DNA of 64,000 bases from Bradyrhizobium sp. CCBAU 53351 (lineage in GTDB: Bacteria; Pseudomonadota; Alphaproteobacteria; Rhizobiales; Xanthobacteraceae). The position numbers and the translations under genes were made by a program. Under the pieces are notes generated by a model that saw only the letters and a list, made by a program, of their open reading frames with translations, was not told the DNA's origin and did no database searches. Of this stretch, positions 7,775-15,988 are shown one piece after another (the stretch's first letter is position 1; the number at the start of each line of letters is the position of its first letter). The stretch is from NCBI RefSeq assembly GCF_015291745.1, contig NZ_CP030059.1:1763501-1827500 (forward strand). Direction: 5' to 3'.

Positions 7775-8199
7775 CCTTTCGGCGAACCGATCGATCCACA
7801 CGCCGAATGCAATCGCCATCCCATACGCCACCACATTCCACAGCGAGAAGATTCGCCCCAGGAGCAGCGCGCCGGCCGTCGTCAGCCGGAATGCGTCGAG
7901 CCATGGCGTGTGCACCAGCCGGGAGAATTCCACGACGATGGCGATGATGGCCGCGACGGCTGCAATCTGCGTCCGCGTGAGTCGCGGCAGCAAAGCTCCG
8001 CCAGCAGAAACACCATCGTGGCCCACAAGAGCGAGCCGCCATACTTCACCACGAAAGCGGGCAGGCCGAGTGGAAAGCCGTACCAGCGCAAGGCCAGTCC
8101 GCAGGCGATGACGATCAATGCGAGAGCCGCGCGGATCAGCGATGTCCGGAGCGGCGCAATGGCTTGATCCGGCTGCGTCCCATGCATTGCTCGCTCCAT
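7760..8199 (-). pseudogene. DUF2809-family membrane protein gene with a frameshift
   Basis: Reading from the ATG at 8197-8199 (MERAMHGTQ), the protein shows DUF2809 hallmarks: helices ALALIVIACGLALRW and KYGGSLLWATMVFLLAEL. At 7992-7994 the frame breaks. The continuation LLPRLTRTQIAAVAAII, then VVEFSRLVHTPWLDAFR and VAYGMAIAFGVWIDRF, which completes the family, lies in another frame and ends at 7760 inside a palindromic repeat. Adding one T to the short T run (CTTTG to CTTTTG on the minus strand) would restore one frame of about 147 residues. It is either a recent pseudogene or a sequencing error. The gene is divergent from the MFS carrier across 64 bases. Function of the family is unknown (about 140 residues, integral membrane). 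Confidence 0.75.
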
Positions 8200-8263
8200 T
8201 GACTCTTCGCCCGCTATGCTGAAAACCGCACACCAGCCCACAAAAGCAACAAAAGGGGAAGCC

Positions 8264-9604
8264 ATGAGCCAGACCACCATCGATGCCGGTTCCGCCGGCG
8301 GCGCCAACAACGCCAAGAGCGAAATCGAAACATCGACGATCCGCGCCATCTCCTGGCGCCTGATTCCCTTCCTGGTGCTGGCCTACTTCTTCTCCTATCT
8401 CGACCGCGTCAATCTCGGCTTCGCCGCGCTGACCATGAATGCCGAGCTGAAGTTCACCCCGCTGATCTTCTCCTGGGGCGCCGGCATCTTCTTCATCGGC
8501 TATTTCATCTTCGAGGTGCCGAGCAATCTGGCGCTGGAGAAATTCGGAGCCAGCCGCTGGATCGCCCGCATCATGGTGACCTGGGGCATCATCTCCGCCC
8601 TGATGGCGGTGGTCAGCGGCGTGACGAGCTTTTACGTCCTGCGCTTCCTGCTCGGTGTCGCCGAAGCCGGATTCTTCCCCGGCATCATCCTCTATCTCAC
8701 CTATTGGTATCCGGCCGAATATCGCGCCCGCTTCCTGGCGGCCTTCGCCATCGCGGTGCCGGTCTCGACCGTGATCGGTGCGCCGATCTCCGGCCTCTTG
8801 CTCGGGCTCGACGGCATGATGGGCCTGAAGGGTTGGCAGTGGCTGTTCATCATCGAGGGTATCCCCTCCGTGCTGCTCGGCATCGTCACCTGGTTCTATC
8901 TCACCGACAAACCGGAGAAGGCGGACTGGCTCTCGGCCGAGCAGAAGGCCTGGCTCAAGGCGAAGCTCGATTCGGAAATCGCGGCCAAGCAGGCCGTGAA
9001 GCATGTCTCGCTCGGCGAAGCGCTGTCCTCGCCGAAGGTGATCGCGCTCAGCCTGATCTATTTCGGCTTCGTCGGGGCGCTCTATGGCATGCAGTTCTGG
9101 CTGCCGCAGATCGTCAAGGCGTTCGGGCTGACCAACGCGCAGACCGGCTTCGTCACCGCGATCCCGTATCTGTTCGGCACCGTCGCCATGATCCTGTGGG
9201 CGCGGCACTCCGATGCCACGCGCGAGCGCGTCATGCATGTCGGTACGCCGCTGCTGCTCACCGCCGTCGCGCTCGCCGTCTCCAGCTACCTCACCGATCC
9301 CACCATGACGATGGTGGTGCTGACAGTGGCCGCGATCGGCGTGTTCTGCTGCTTCGGCGTGTTCTGGACCCTGCCGACCGCCTGGCTCTCCGGTACCGCC
9401 GCCGCCGGCGGCATCGCCCTTATCAACTCGATCGGCAACCTCGCCGGCTTCGGCGGGCCGTATCTGATCGGCTGGGTCAAGGAGGCGACGGGACAGACCT
9501 CGACCGGTCTCCTGGTGCTCGCCGTGCTGCCTCTTCTCGCCGGCATCCTGGTGTTCATCGGCGGCCACGAGACCAAGCACGAGTTCGCCGGGCAGGGGCG
9601 GTAG
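8264..9604 (+). CDS. MFS transporter, anion:cation symporter (ACS) type
   Basis: 446 residues from the ATG at 8264, which follows an AAGGGGAA ribosome-binding site. The protein has about 12 membrane helices and the features of the ACS family (phthalate, tartrate and 4-hydroxyphenylacetate carriers): YFFSYLDRVNLGFAAL in helix 1, GAGIFFIGYFIFEVPSNLAL in helix 2, then RFLLGVAEAGFFPGIILYLT in helix 4. The usual substrates are organic acid anions taken up with protons; the specific substrate cannot be read from the sequence. No catabolic genes adjoin it. It is divergent from the broken DUF2809 gene and followed by a 220-base gap before the efflux operon. Confidence 0.88.
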   Translation: MSQTTIDAGSAGGANNAKSEIETSTIRAISWRLIPFLVLAYFFSYLDRVNLGFAALTMNAELKFTPLIFSWGAGIFFIGYFIFEVPSNLALEKFGASRWIARIMVTWGIISALMAVVSGVTSFYVLRFLLGVAEAGFFPGIILYLTYWYPAEYRARFLAAFAIAVPVSTVIGAPISGLLLGLDGMMGLKGWQWLFIIEGIPSVLLGIVTWFYLTDKPEKADWLSAEQKAWLKAKLDSEIAAKQAVKHVSLGEALSSPKVIALSLIYFGFVGALYGMQFWLPQIVKAFGLTNAQTGFVTAIPYLFGTVAMILWARHSDATRERVMHVGTPLLLTAVALAVSSYLTDPTMTMVVLTVAAIGVFCCFGVFWTLPTAWLSGTAAAGGIALINSIGNLAGFGGPYLIGWVKEATGQTSTGLLVLAVLPLLAGILVFIGGHETKHEFAGQGR

Positions 9605-9753
9605 AGCGCACCGTCCAAGCTACCGGCTAATCTGCGTCGGCGTTTCCCTGTGAGCCAGCCAATCCCGAAAACACCAACATAGCGCGGTTGAGGCGCTACA
9701 GGTCGTCATCATTAAGTCGTCCCACTCCCCTTAACGATCACGCATTCCTGATG

Positions 9754-9793
9754 ACTGACGATTATTGACTTTTATCAGTGATTAGTTGACATT
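9754..9793 (+). promoter_or_regulatory. Candidate promoter/operator of the RND efflux operon
   Basis: The AT-rich stretch upstream of the efflux operon holds a 5-base inverted repeat (ACTGA 9754-9758, TCAGT 9775-9779). It also holds two TTGAC direct repeats 21 bases apart (9765 and 9786), the first of which could serve as a -35 element. This is a plausible site for the TetR-type regulator encoded downstream of the pump, but the -10 match is weak. Confidence 0.25.
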
Positions 9794-9824
9794 CCTCTCA
9801 TTCGAGCTGCAGGAGTGTCCTTCG

Positions 9825-10931
9825 ATGTTCGTCCGGTCGGTTTTGTCGAGCTATTCCAGGCTGTTGGCAGGCGTGTCGCTGGCTCTGATGGCCGCGGCCC
9901 TGGCTGGGTGCAATGATACCGTCGCTGAGAAGGCCGAGCCGCCGCGGCCGGTTCTGGTCGCAACCGCGCATTATGATGCCGAGACCCCGGAACGCAGTTT
10001 CGTCGGCACCGTCAGGCCCCGGATCGAGAGCGATCTCGGCTTCCGCGTCGCCGGCAAGGTCGCCAAGCGCCTCGTCGAAGTCGGCCAGACCGTCGAAATC
10101 GGCCAGCCGCTCGCGACCCTCGATGAAGTCGATCTGAAGCTGCAGGCCGAGCAGGCGCTGGCCGAGCAGACCGCCGCGACCGGTGTGCTGGCCCAGGCCG
10201 CCGCCGCCGAGCAGCGCGCCAAGGATCTGAAGGCCAAGGGTTGGACCACGGATGCGCAGATGGATTCGAGCCGCGCCGCTGCGGACGAAGCCCGCGCGCG
10301 CCTGAACCGCGCCGAGCGCGCGCTCGAGCTGAGCAAGAACTCCCTTTCCTACGCGACGCTTGCTGCCGACGCCCGGGGCGTCGTCACCGCAACGCTGATC
10401 GAGCCCGGCCAGGTGGTCGCCGCGGGCCAGGCTTCGATCCGTGTCGCCCGCTTTGCCGAGAAGGAAGCGGTCGTCGCGATCCCTGAGACGCTGGTTGGAC
10501 GCGCCAAGTCGGGCGTCGCCAGCGTCACTCTTTGGTCCGAGCCGGACAAGAAATATGCGGCCAAGCTGCGCGAGATCGCGCCGACGGCCGATCCGGCCAC
10601 GCGCACCTATCTTGCGAAATTCTCGCTGCCCGAGGCCGACGACAAGGTTGCGCTCGGCATGACCGCGACGCTGACGCTGTCGGACGCTGCGACCGAGCGT
10701 GTCGCGCGACTGCCGCTGTCGGCGCTGTTCAACGAGGGCGGCAAGCCGTCCTTCTACGTCGTCGACGACAACGGCGCGCTCACCTTGAAGCCGGTGACGG
10801 TGAAGTCCTACGAGAGCAACGATGTGCTCATCACCAGCGGCGTGGATGAGGGCGCCAAGATCGTTGCCCTCGGTGTGCAGAAGCTTGATCCGGGCCAGCG
10901 GGTGCGGGTCGTGTCGTCACTGTCGTTTTAA
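9825..10931 (+). CDS. RND efflux periplasmic adaptor (membrane fusion) lipoprotein
   Basis: 368 residues from the ATG at 9825, with GCAGGAG upstream. A lipoprotein signal ends in the lipobox LAGC (Cys at about residue 29), which would anchor the adaptor in the inner membrane. The mature part has the HlyD/AcrA order: a beta-barrel entry strand with SFVGTVRPRIESDLGFRVAGKV, a biotinyl-lipoyl half (VGQTVEIGQPLATLD), an alpha-hairpin coiled coil rich in Ala/Glu/Gln (about residues 95-180), a second lipoyl half (ATLIEPGQVVAAGQ) and C-terminal beta-barrel and membrane-proximal domains. It precedes the pump gene by 215 bases. No outer-membrane channel gene is in the operon, so the complex probably borrows a TolC-type protein from elsewhere. 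Confidence 0.9.
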   Translation: MFVRSVLSSYSRLLAGVSLALMAAALAGCNDTVAEKAEPPRPVLVATAHYDAETPERSFVGTVRPRIESDLGFRVAGKVAKRLVEVGQTVEIGQPLATLDEVDLKLQAEQALAEQTAATGVLAQAAAAEQRAKDLKAKGWTTDAQMDSSRAAADEARARLNRAERALELSKNSLSYATLAADARGVVTATLIEPGQVVAAGQASIRVARFAEKEAVVAIPETLVGRAKSGVASVTLWSEPDKKYAAKLREIAPTADPATRTYLAKFSLPEADDKVALGMTATLTLSDAATERVARLPLSALFNEGGKPSFYVVDDNGALTLKPVTVKSYESNDVLITSGVDEGAKIVALGVQKLDPGQRVRVVSSLSF

Positions 10932-10936
10932 CTTTC

Positions 10937-10966
10937 GTCATTCCGGGCGATGCGCCCCGGAGTGAC
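10937..10966. repeat. Short palindromic hairpin (GTCATTCCGGG family)
   Basis: The arms GTCATTCCGGG and CCCGGAGTGAC are nearly perfect complements, starting six bases after the adaptor stop codon. The same GTCATTCCGGG start recurs at 14949, 15696 and 49671. It could damp read-through between the adaptor and pump genes, though there is no T tract. Confidence 0.6.
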
Positions 10967-11029
10967 AAGAGAATGAGTTACGTCGTGTGAGGTGAGTTTC
11001 GGCCTTTGTCCCTAAGCAAAGGCTGAAGC

Positions 11030-11091
11030 GGCGAAGCGATCCAGAACCTGCCCAGCCCCCTGGATTGCTTCGCTGCCTCGCGACGACGGAA
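11030..11091. repeat. Intergenic repeat-like hairpin sequence
   Basis: Between the adaptor and the pump lie two partly complementary blocks, AGCGGCGAAGCGATCCAGAA and, 20 bases later, CTGGATTGCTTCGCTGCCTC, able to fold into an imperfect hairpin (AAGCGATCCAG / CTGGATTGCTT). The wording GGATTGCTTCGCT is typical of small dispersed repeats in this group. Assignment to a family rests on pattern only. Confidence 0.4.
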
Positions 11092-11146
11092 TGAACAGAG
11101 TGGCTGTCGTGTCTTTGGCAACTGGATCGTCTTTTCGGAGAGAGCG

Positions 11147-14100
11147 ATGAAGCGCTTCAACCTTTCGGCCTGGGCCGTCAGCCATCCGACGCTGGTTCTC
11201 TTCCTCATGATCATTCTCGGCGTCGCCGGATTCTTCTCCTATGAGAAGCTCGGCCGGGCCGAGGATCCGTTCTTCACGGTGAAGGTGGTCAACGTCTCCG
11301 TGATCTGGCCGGGCGCGACCGCGCAGGAGATGCAGACGCAGGTCGCCGATCCCATCGAGAAGAAGATCCAGGAGCTGCCCTATTTCGAGAAGGTGCAGAC
11401 CTATTCCAAGCCCGCCTTCACCGCGCTCCAGGTGACCTTCCGCGACTCGACGCCGCCGAAGGACGTGCCTTATCTCTTCTATCTCTTGCGCAAGAAGCTG
11501 GTCGACGTGCAGGGCCAGCTGCCGTCGGGCATTCTCGGACCCGTCGTCAACGACGAGTTTTCCGACGTCGATTCCATCCTGTACATGATGACCGGCGACG
11601 GTGCCGACTACGCCCAGCTCAAGAAGGTTTCGGAAGGCTTCCGTCAGCGCCTGCTCAAGGTGCCCGGTGTGACCAAGGTCGACGTCTACGGCAACCAGGA
11701 CGAGCGCATCTTCGTCGAGTTCAGCCACGCCAAGCTCGCCACCCTCGGCATCACGCCGCAGGCGCTGTTCGATTCGCTCGCCAAGCAGAACAACGTGACC
11801 CCCGCCGGCACGGTCGAGACCTCCGCGCAGCGCGTGCCGCTGCGTGTCACCGGCGCGCTCGACGGTGCCAAGGCCGTCGCCGAAACGCCGGTCGAGAGCA
11901 ACGGTCGCGTGTTCCGCTTGGCGGATATCGCCACCGTCACCCACGGCTATGTCGATCCGCCGAGCTTCGTCGTCCGCCAGGAAGGCAAGGCCGCGATCGG
12001 AATCGGCGTCGTCACCGCCAAGGGCGCCAACATCCTCGAGCTCGGCAAGGAGGTCGAGAAGGCGACGGCCGACTTCATGAAGGCGGTGCCGCAGGGCATC
12101 GACGTCAAGCTGATCGCCGACCAGCCCAAGGTGGTCGAGCACGCCGTCGGCGAGTTCGTGCACTCCTTCATGGAAGCGCTCGTCATCGTGCTGTTCGTCT
12201 CGTTCCTGGCGCTGGGCTGGCGCACCGGCATCGTGGTCGCGCTGTCGGTGCCTTTGGTGCTCGGCATCGTCTTCGTCGTCATGAACATGATGTCGCTCGA
12301 CCTGCACCGCATCACGCTCGGCGCGCTGATCATCGCGCTCGGCCTGCTTGTCGACGACGCCATCATCGCGGTCGAGATGATGGTGGTTAAGATGGAGCAG
12401 GGCTGGGACCGCATGCGTGCGGCGTCGTTTGCCTGGGAATCAACTGCGTTTCCGATGCTCACGGGAACGCTGGTCACGGCCGCTGGCTTCCTCCCCATCG
12501 GCTTTGCCAATTCCGCGGTCGGCGAATATGCCGGCAGCATCTTCTGGATCGTGGCGATCGCGCTGGTCGCCTCCTGGTTCGTGGCGGTGATCTTCACGCC
12601 CTATATCGGCGTCAAGCTGCTGCCGGAGATGAAGGTGCACCACAACCACGATCCGCACGCGGTCTACGAGACCCGAATGTACCGCGGCCTGCGCGCCATC
12701 GTGCAATGGTGCGTCAACCACCGCATCACCGTGGTGGCCGCGACCGTCGGCGTCTTCGTCGCCTCGATCGTCGGGTTCGGCCATGTCCAGCAGCAATTCT
12801 TCCCGCTGTCGGAGCGGCCCGAGCTGTTCTTCCAGCTGCGCCTGCCCGAGGGCACCGCCTTCAACGTCACCGAAAAGGCGGTGAAGAAGGCCGAGACGCT
12901 GCTGAAGGACGACAAGGACATCGAGACCTATACGTCCTATGTCGGCCAGGGCTCGCCGCGCTTCTGGCTCGGCCTCAATCCGCAGCTGCCGAACGAGGCC
13001 TTTGCCGAGATCGTCATCGTGGCCAAGGGCGTCGAGGCGCGCGAGCGCATCAAGGCCAAGATCGAGAACGCGGCTGCCGAGGGCTTCCTGTCCGAGGCGC
13101 GCGTGCGCGTCGATCGCTTCAATTTCGGTCCCCCCGTCGGCTTCCCCGTGCAGTTCCGCGTGATCGGCCCCGACGCCAACACGGTGCGCGAGATCGCCTA
13201 TCAGGTCCGCGACGTCATGCGGCAGAACAAGAGCGTCAAGGATGTCCAGCTCGATTGGAACGAGCAGTCGCCCTACCTCAAGCTCGTCGTCGATCAGGAC
13301 CGTGCCCGCGCCATGGGCCTGACGCCGCAGGACGTCTCACAGGCGCTCGCGATGCTGATCTCGGGCTCGCAGGTCACGACCGTGCGCGACGGCATCGAAA
13401 AGGTCGGCGTGGTCGCCCGTGCGGTCTCGTCCGAGCGCCTCGACCTCGGCGGCGTCGGCGACCTCACCATCACCTCGCGCAATGGCGTTGCCGTGCCGCT
13501 GCAGCAGATCGCCAAGATCGAGTATGCGCACGAGGAGCCGATCATGTGGCGGCGCAACCGCGACATGGCGATCACCGTGCGCTCCGACGTCGTCGACGGC
13601 GTGCAGGCGCCCGACGTCACTAACCAGATCACGCCGAAGCTGAAGGCGATCAAGGACCACCTCGAGCCGGCCTACCGTATCGAGGCGGGCGGCGCGTTCG
13701 AGGAATCCGCCAAGGGCAACGCCTCGATCTTCATCCTCTTCCCGGTGATGGTCATGGTGATGCTGACGCTGCTGATGATCCAGCTGCAGAGCTTCTCGCG
13801 CCTGATCCTGGTGTTCCTGACCGCGCCGCTCGGCATCGTCGGCGCCTCGCTCGGCCTCAACGTCGCCAATGCCCCGTTCGGCTTCGTGGCGCTGCTCGGC
13901 CTGATCGCGCTCGCTGGCATGATCATGCGCAACACGGTCATCCTGGTCGACCAGATCGAGACCGACGTCTCCCACGGCTTGACCCGGCGCGAGGCGATCG
14001 TGGAAGCCACCGTCCGCCGCGCCCGTCCGGTGGTGTTGACGGCGCTCGCCGCCATTCTCGCCATGATCCCGCTGTCCCGATCGGCCTTCTGGGGTCCGAT

Positions 14101-14284
14101 GGCGATCACCATCATGGGTGGCTTGTTCGTCGCGACATTCCTAACGCTGCTGTACCTGCCGGGCCTCTATGCGCTGTGGTTCAGGAAGAGCCTGGACGAG
14201 GCCGGTACGCCGGAACAGCCTGCCGCGCCGCAGCATGGGAGCGATGACCCCCACGCAATTCCGCTTGCTGAAGCGGCTGAATAA
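11147..14284 (+). CDS. RND-family multidrug efflux pump, inner membrane subunit
   Basis: 1045 residues, the normal size for an AcrB-type pump. The ATG at 11147 has GGAG six bases upstream. The family signs are an N-terminal helix followed by EDPFFTVKVV and WPGATAQEMQTQVADPIEKKIQEL, large periplasmic porter domains after helices 1 and 7, and the proton-relay pair of Asp in helix 4 (GLLVDDAIIAVEMM). Later motifs are GLIALAGMIMRNTVILVDQI and ARPVVLTALAAILAMIPL. The sequence favours drugs or organic solvents over metals, because the metal-specific signatures of CzcA are absent; the substrate is not known. It acts with the adaptor encoded just upstream, and the TetR gene downstream is the likely regulator. 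Confidence 0.92.
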   Translation: MKRFNLSAWAVSHPTLVLFLMIILGVAGFFSYEKLGRAEDPFFTVKVVNVSVIWPGATAQEMQTQVADPIEKKIQELPYFEKVQTYSKPAFTALQVTFRDSTPPKDVPYLFYLLRKKLVDVQGQLPSGILGPVVNDEFSDVDSILYMMTGDGADYAQLKKVSEGFRQRLLKVPGVTKVDVYGNQDERIFVEFSHAKLATLGITPQALFDSLAKQNNVTPAGTVETSAQRVPLRVTGALDGAKAVAETPVESNGRVFRLADIATVTHGYVDPPSFVVRQEGKAAIGIGVVTAKGANILELGKEVEKATADFMKAVPQGIDVKLIADQPKVVEHAVGEFVHSFMEALVIVLFVSFLALGWRTGIVVALSVPLVLGIVFVVMNMMSLDLHRITLGALIIALGLLVDDAIIAVEMMVVKMEQGWDRMRAASFAWESTAFPMLTGTLVTAAGFLPIGFANSAVGEYAGSIFWIVAIALVASWFVAVIFTPYIGVKLLPEMKVHHNHDPHAVYETRMYRGLRAIVQWCVNHRITVVAATVGVFVASIVGFGHVQQQFFPLSERPELFFQLRLPEGTAFNVTEKAVKKAETLLKDDKDIETYTSYVGQGSPRFWLGLNPQLPNEAFAEIVIVAKGVEARERIKAKIENAAAEGFLSEARVRVDRFNFGPPVGFPVQFRVIGPDANTVREIAYQVRDVMRQNKSVKDVQLDWNEQSPYLKLVVDQDRARAMGLTPQDVSQALAMLISGSQVTTVRDGIEKVGVVARAVSSERLDLGGVGDLTITSRNGVAVPLQQIAKIEYAHEEPIMWRRNRDMAITVRSDVVDGVQAPDVTNQITPKLKAIKDHLEPAYRIEAGGAFEESAKGNASIFILFPVMVMVMLTLLMIQLQSFSRLILVFLTAPLGIVGASLGLNVANAPFGFVALLGLIALAGMIMRNTVILVDQIETDVSHGLTRREAIVEATVRRARPVVLTALAAILAMIPLSRSAFWGPMAITIMGGLFVATFLTLLYLPGLYALWFRKSLDEAGTPEQPAAPQHGSDDPHAIPLAEAAE

Positions 14285-14317
14285 ATGAGAAGACTGCTGA
14301 CGAACGAGTCCTGATCG

Positions 14318-14917
14318 ATGGCCCTTATTTCGGAACATATCGAAGGCGACACCCGGGATCGTATCCTCGAGGTGGCCGAACGGCTGTTCCGCCAGATCGG
14401 CTACCAGAAGACCACGGTCGGCGACATCGCCAAGGAGCTCAGGATGAGCCCCGCCAATGTGTATCGCTTCTTTGAATCGAAGAAGGCGATCCATCAGGCG
14501 GTGGCCCGCTCGCTCATGGGCGAGGTGGAGCTCGAAGCGCAGCGGATCGTGGCAAGGCCGGGGCCCGTGCTGGACCGCTTCCGCGAGCTCCTCACCACCA
14601 TCCATCGCATGAACACCGAGCGCTATGTCGGCGACAACAAGCTGCATGAGATGGTCGAGATCGCGATGCAGGAGGATTGGGACGTCTGCGTCAACCACAT
14701 GGAATGCGTCGCCGGAATGGTCGGCCAGATGATCGCGCAAGGCGTTGCCACCGGTGAGTTCGAGGCGCCCGATCTGCAACTGGCCGCGCTCTGCTCGTGC
14801 ACCGCGATGATGCGCTTCTTCCACCCCCAGATGATCGCCCAGTGCGCCACCAAGCCGGGCCCGAACATCGACCAGATGATCGATTTCGTCATCGCGGGTC
14901 TGTCGCCGCGGCACTGA
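14318..14917 (+). CDS. TetR-family transcriptional regulator of the efflux operon
   Basis: 199 residues starting at the ATG at 14318, 33 bases after the pump stop. The N-terminal helix-turn-helix (about residues 12-58) is typical: RDRILEVAERLFRQIGYQKTT, then VGDIAKELRMSPANVYRFFESK. The C-terminal ligand-binding half is all helical and includes two Met-rich stretches. Its position at the end of the adaptor-pump operon suggests it represses the operon and is released by a pump substrate. This is inference from context; a site upstream of 9825 would be expected. Confidence 0.88.
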   Translation: MALISEHIEGDTRDRILEVAERLFRQIGYQKTTVGDIAKELRMSPANVYRFFESKKAIHQAVARSLMGEVELEAQRIVARPGPVLDRFRELLTTIHRMNTERYVGDNKLHEMVEIAMQEDWDVCVNHMECVAGMVGQMIAQGVATGEFEAPDLQLAALCSCTAMMRFFHPQMIAQCATKPGPNIDQMIDFVIAGLSPRH

Positions 14918-14948
14918 CAGGCGGGACGTTTCTCCCTATAACGGCTGC

Positions 14949-15029
14949 CGTCATTCCGGGTCGCGCGCAGCGCGAAGCCGGAATCTCGAGATTCCGGGTT
15001 CGATGCTTCGCATCGCCCCGGAATGACGG
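14949..15029. repeat. Palindromic intergenic repeat (CGTCATTCCGGG family)
   Basis: This 81-base element starts with CGTCATTCCGGG and ends with its complement CCCCGGAATGACG. It has two further inner stems (GCGCGCAGCGCG and GATGCTTCGCATC). It fills the gap between the TetR gene and the flavin reductase-like gene. Related elements are at 10937, 15696 and 49671. Confidence 0.8.
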
Positions 15030-15048
15030 ATAGCGGAGAAGCAAGCGC

Positions 15049-15672
15049 GTGACCGACAAAGACCTGTATTTCTACGAGCCCTCCAAGGGCCACGGCCTCA
15101 AGCATGATCCCTTCAACGCCATCATCGCGCCGCGGCCGATCGGCTGGATCTCCTCCCGTGACGCCAAGGGCCACGTCAACCTCGCGCCTTACAGCTTCTT
15201 CAACGCCTTCTGCTACGTGCCGCCGATCATCGGCTTCTCCTCCACCAACTGGAAGGACACGGTGGAGAACATCCAGCAGACCGGCGAATTCGTCTGGAAT
15301 CTCGCCACGATGGACCTTGCCAAGCACATGAATGCGACCGCCGCGCATGTCGCGCCCGAGGTCGACGAGTTCGAGGTCGCGGGCCTCACCGCGGTGCCCG
15401 GCAAGCTCGTCAACGTGCCGCGCGTCGGCGAGAGCCCGGTCGCCTTCGAATGCAAGGTGTCCGACATCATCCGGCTCAAGGGCGCCGACGGCAAGGAGGC
15501 CGACGCTTGGCTGACGCTGGGTGAGGTCGTCGCGGTCCACATCGACAAGGCCATGATCAAGGACGGCGTCTACCAGACCGCCGCCGCCCGCCCGATCGTC
15601 CGCGCCGGCCGCCGCGGCGATTATTTCGAGATCAAGCCCGAAAACATGTTCGAGATGGTGCGGCCGGATTAA
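15049..15672 (+). CDS. Flavin reductase-like (FMN-binding split barrel) protein
   Basis: 207 residues from a GTG start at 15049. The split-barrel flavin-binding fold is indicated by DPFNAIIAPRPIGWISSRDAKG followed by NLAPYSFFNAFCYVPPIIGFSS, the standard FMN-binding N-terminal pattern. A later segment reads GEFVWNLATMDLAKHMNAT, and the C-terminal half has VFECKV-type strands and a Gly/Arg turn. Members use FMN or FAD as cofactor or substrate and often feed reduced flavin to oxygenases. There is no oxygenase in the neighbourhood, so the partner is unknown. It is bounded by palindromic repeats on both sides and so is probably monocistronic. Confidence 0.82.
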   Translation: MTDKDLYFYEPSKGHGLKHDPFNAIIAPRPIGWISSRDAKGHVNLAPYSFFNAFCYVPPIIGFSSTNWKDTVENIQQTGEFVWNLATMDLAKHMNATAAHVAPEVDEFEVAGLTAVPGKLVNVPRVGESPVAFECKVSDIIRLKGADGKEADAWLTLGEVVAVHIDKAMIKDGVYQTAAARPIVRAGRRGDYFEIKPENMFEMVRPD

Positions 15673-15988
15673 GGCCGCCGCTTCGCTCTCCACGCCGTCA
15701 TTCCGGGGCGCGTCGTCTGGCGCGAGCCCGGAATCCATTTATCGACAAACATTGCGGCGCGATGGATTCTCAGGTGCGCAATTGCGCACCAGAGCTCACG
15801 CTTCGCGTGCCCCGGAACGACGTGGGGAGACATCTAGCCCCATTCCCCTCCCGGAACTGCCCGCGCACCCTGGCCGTTATGGTCCGGGGGCCCGCCCGGC
15901 CGCGTCAATTTTGCAGGCGAGATGTTCGCCTCCGCCAGCCAGTTTCCGCTAAAATGCCCGATAACCGCGCCGATGCACGAGGTCAGCC
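15673..15988. other. 316-base intergenic region dominated by a palindromic repeat
   Basis: No supported gene lies here. Bases 15696-15823 are a dispersed repeat; the remainder (about 165 bases up to 15988) should hold the promoter of the beta-oxidation operon. No clear operator could be picked out by eye. Confidence 0.6.
15696..15823. repeat. Dispersed palindromic repeat carrying a 29-base block shared with 49733-49761
   Basis: The element starts with CGTCATTCCGGGGCGCG and ends with CCCCGGAACGACG, its near complement. Inside, the 29-base block at 15761-15789 (starts GATGGATTCTCAGG, ends with the palindrome GTGCGCAATTGCGCAC) is identical to 49733-49761. An internal CCCGGAATCCATT / GATGGATTC inverted pair adds more folding. 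Confidence 0.85.

Noticed and set aside
7990..7996. Programmed frameshift in the DUF2809 gene
   Set aside because: The T run is only three long, there is no slippery heptamer or stimulating stem nearby, and the family is not known for recoding.
8200..9580. Extension of the minus-strand frame from the DUF2809 region through the MFS gene
   Set aside because: Only the part before 8000 matches DUF2809; the rest is antisense to the MFS carrier and is low-complexity.
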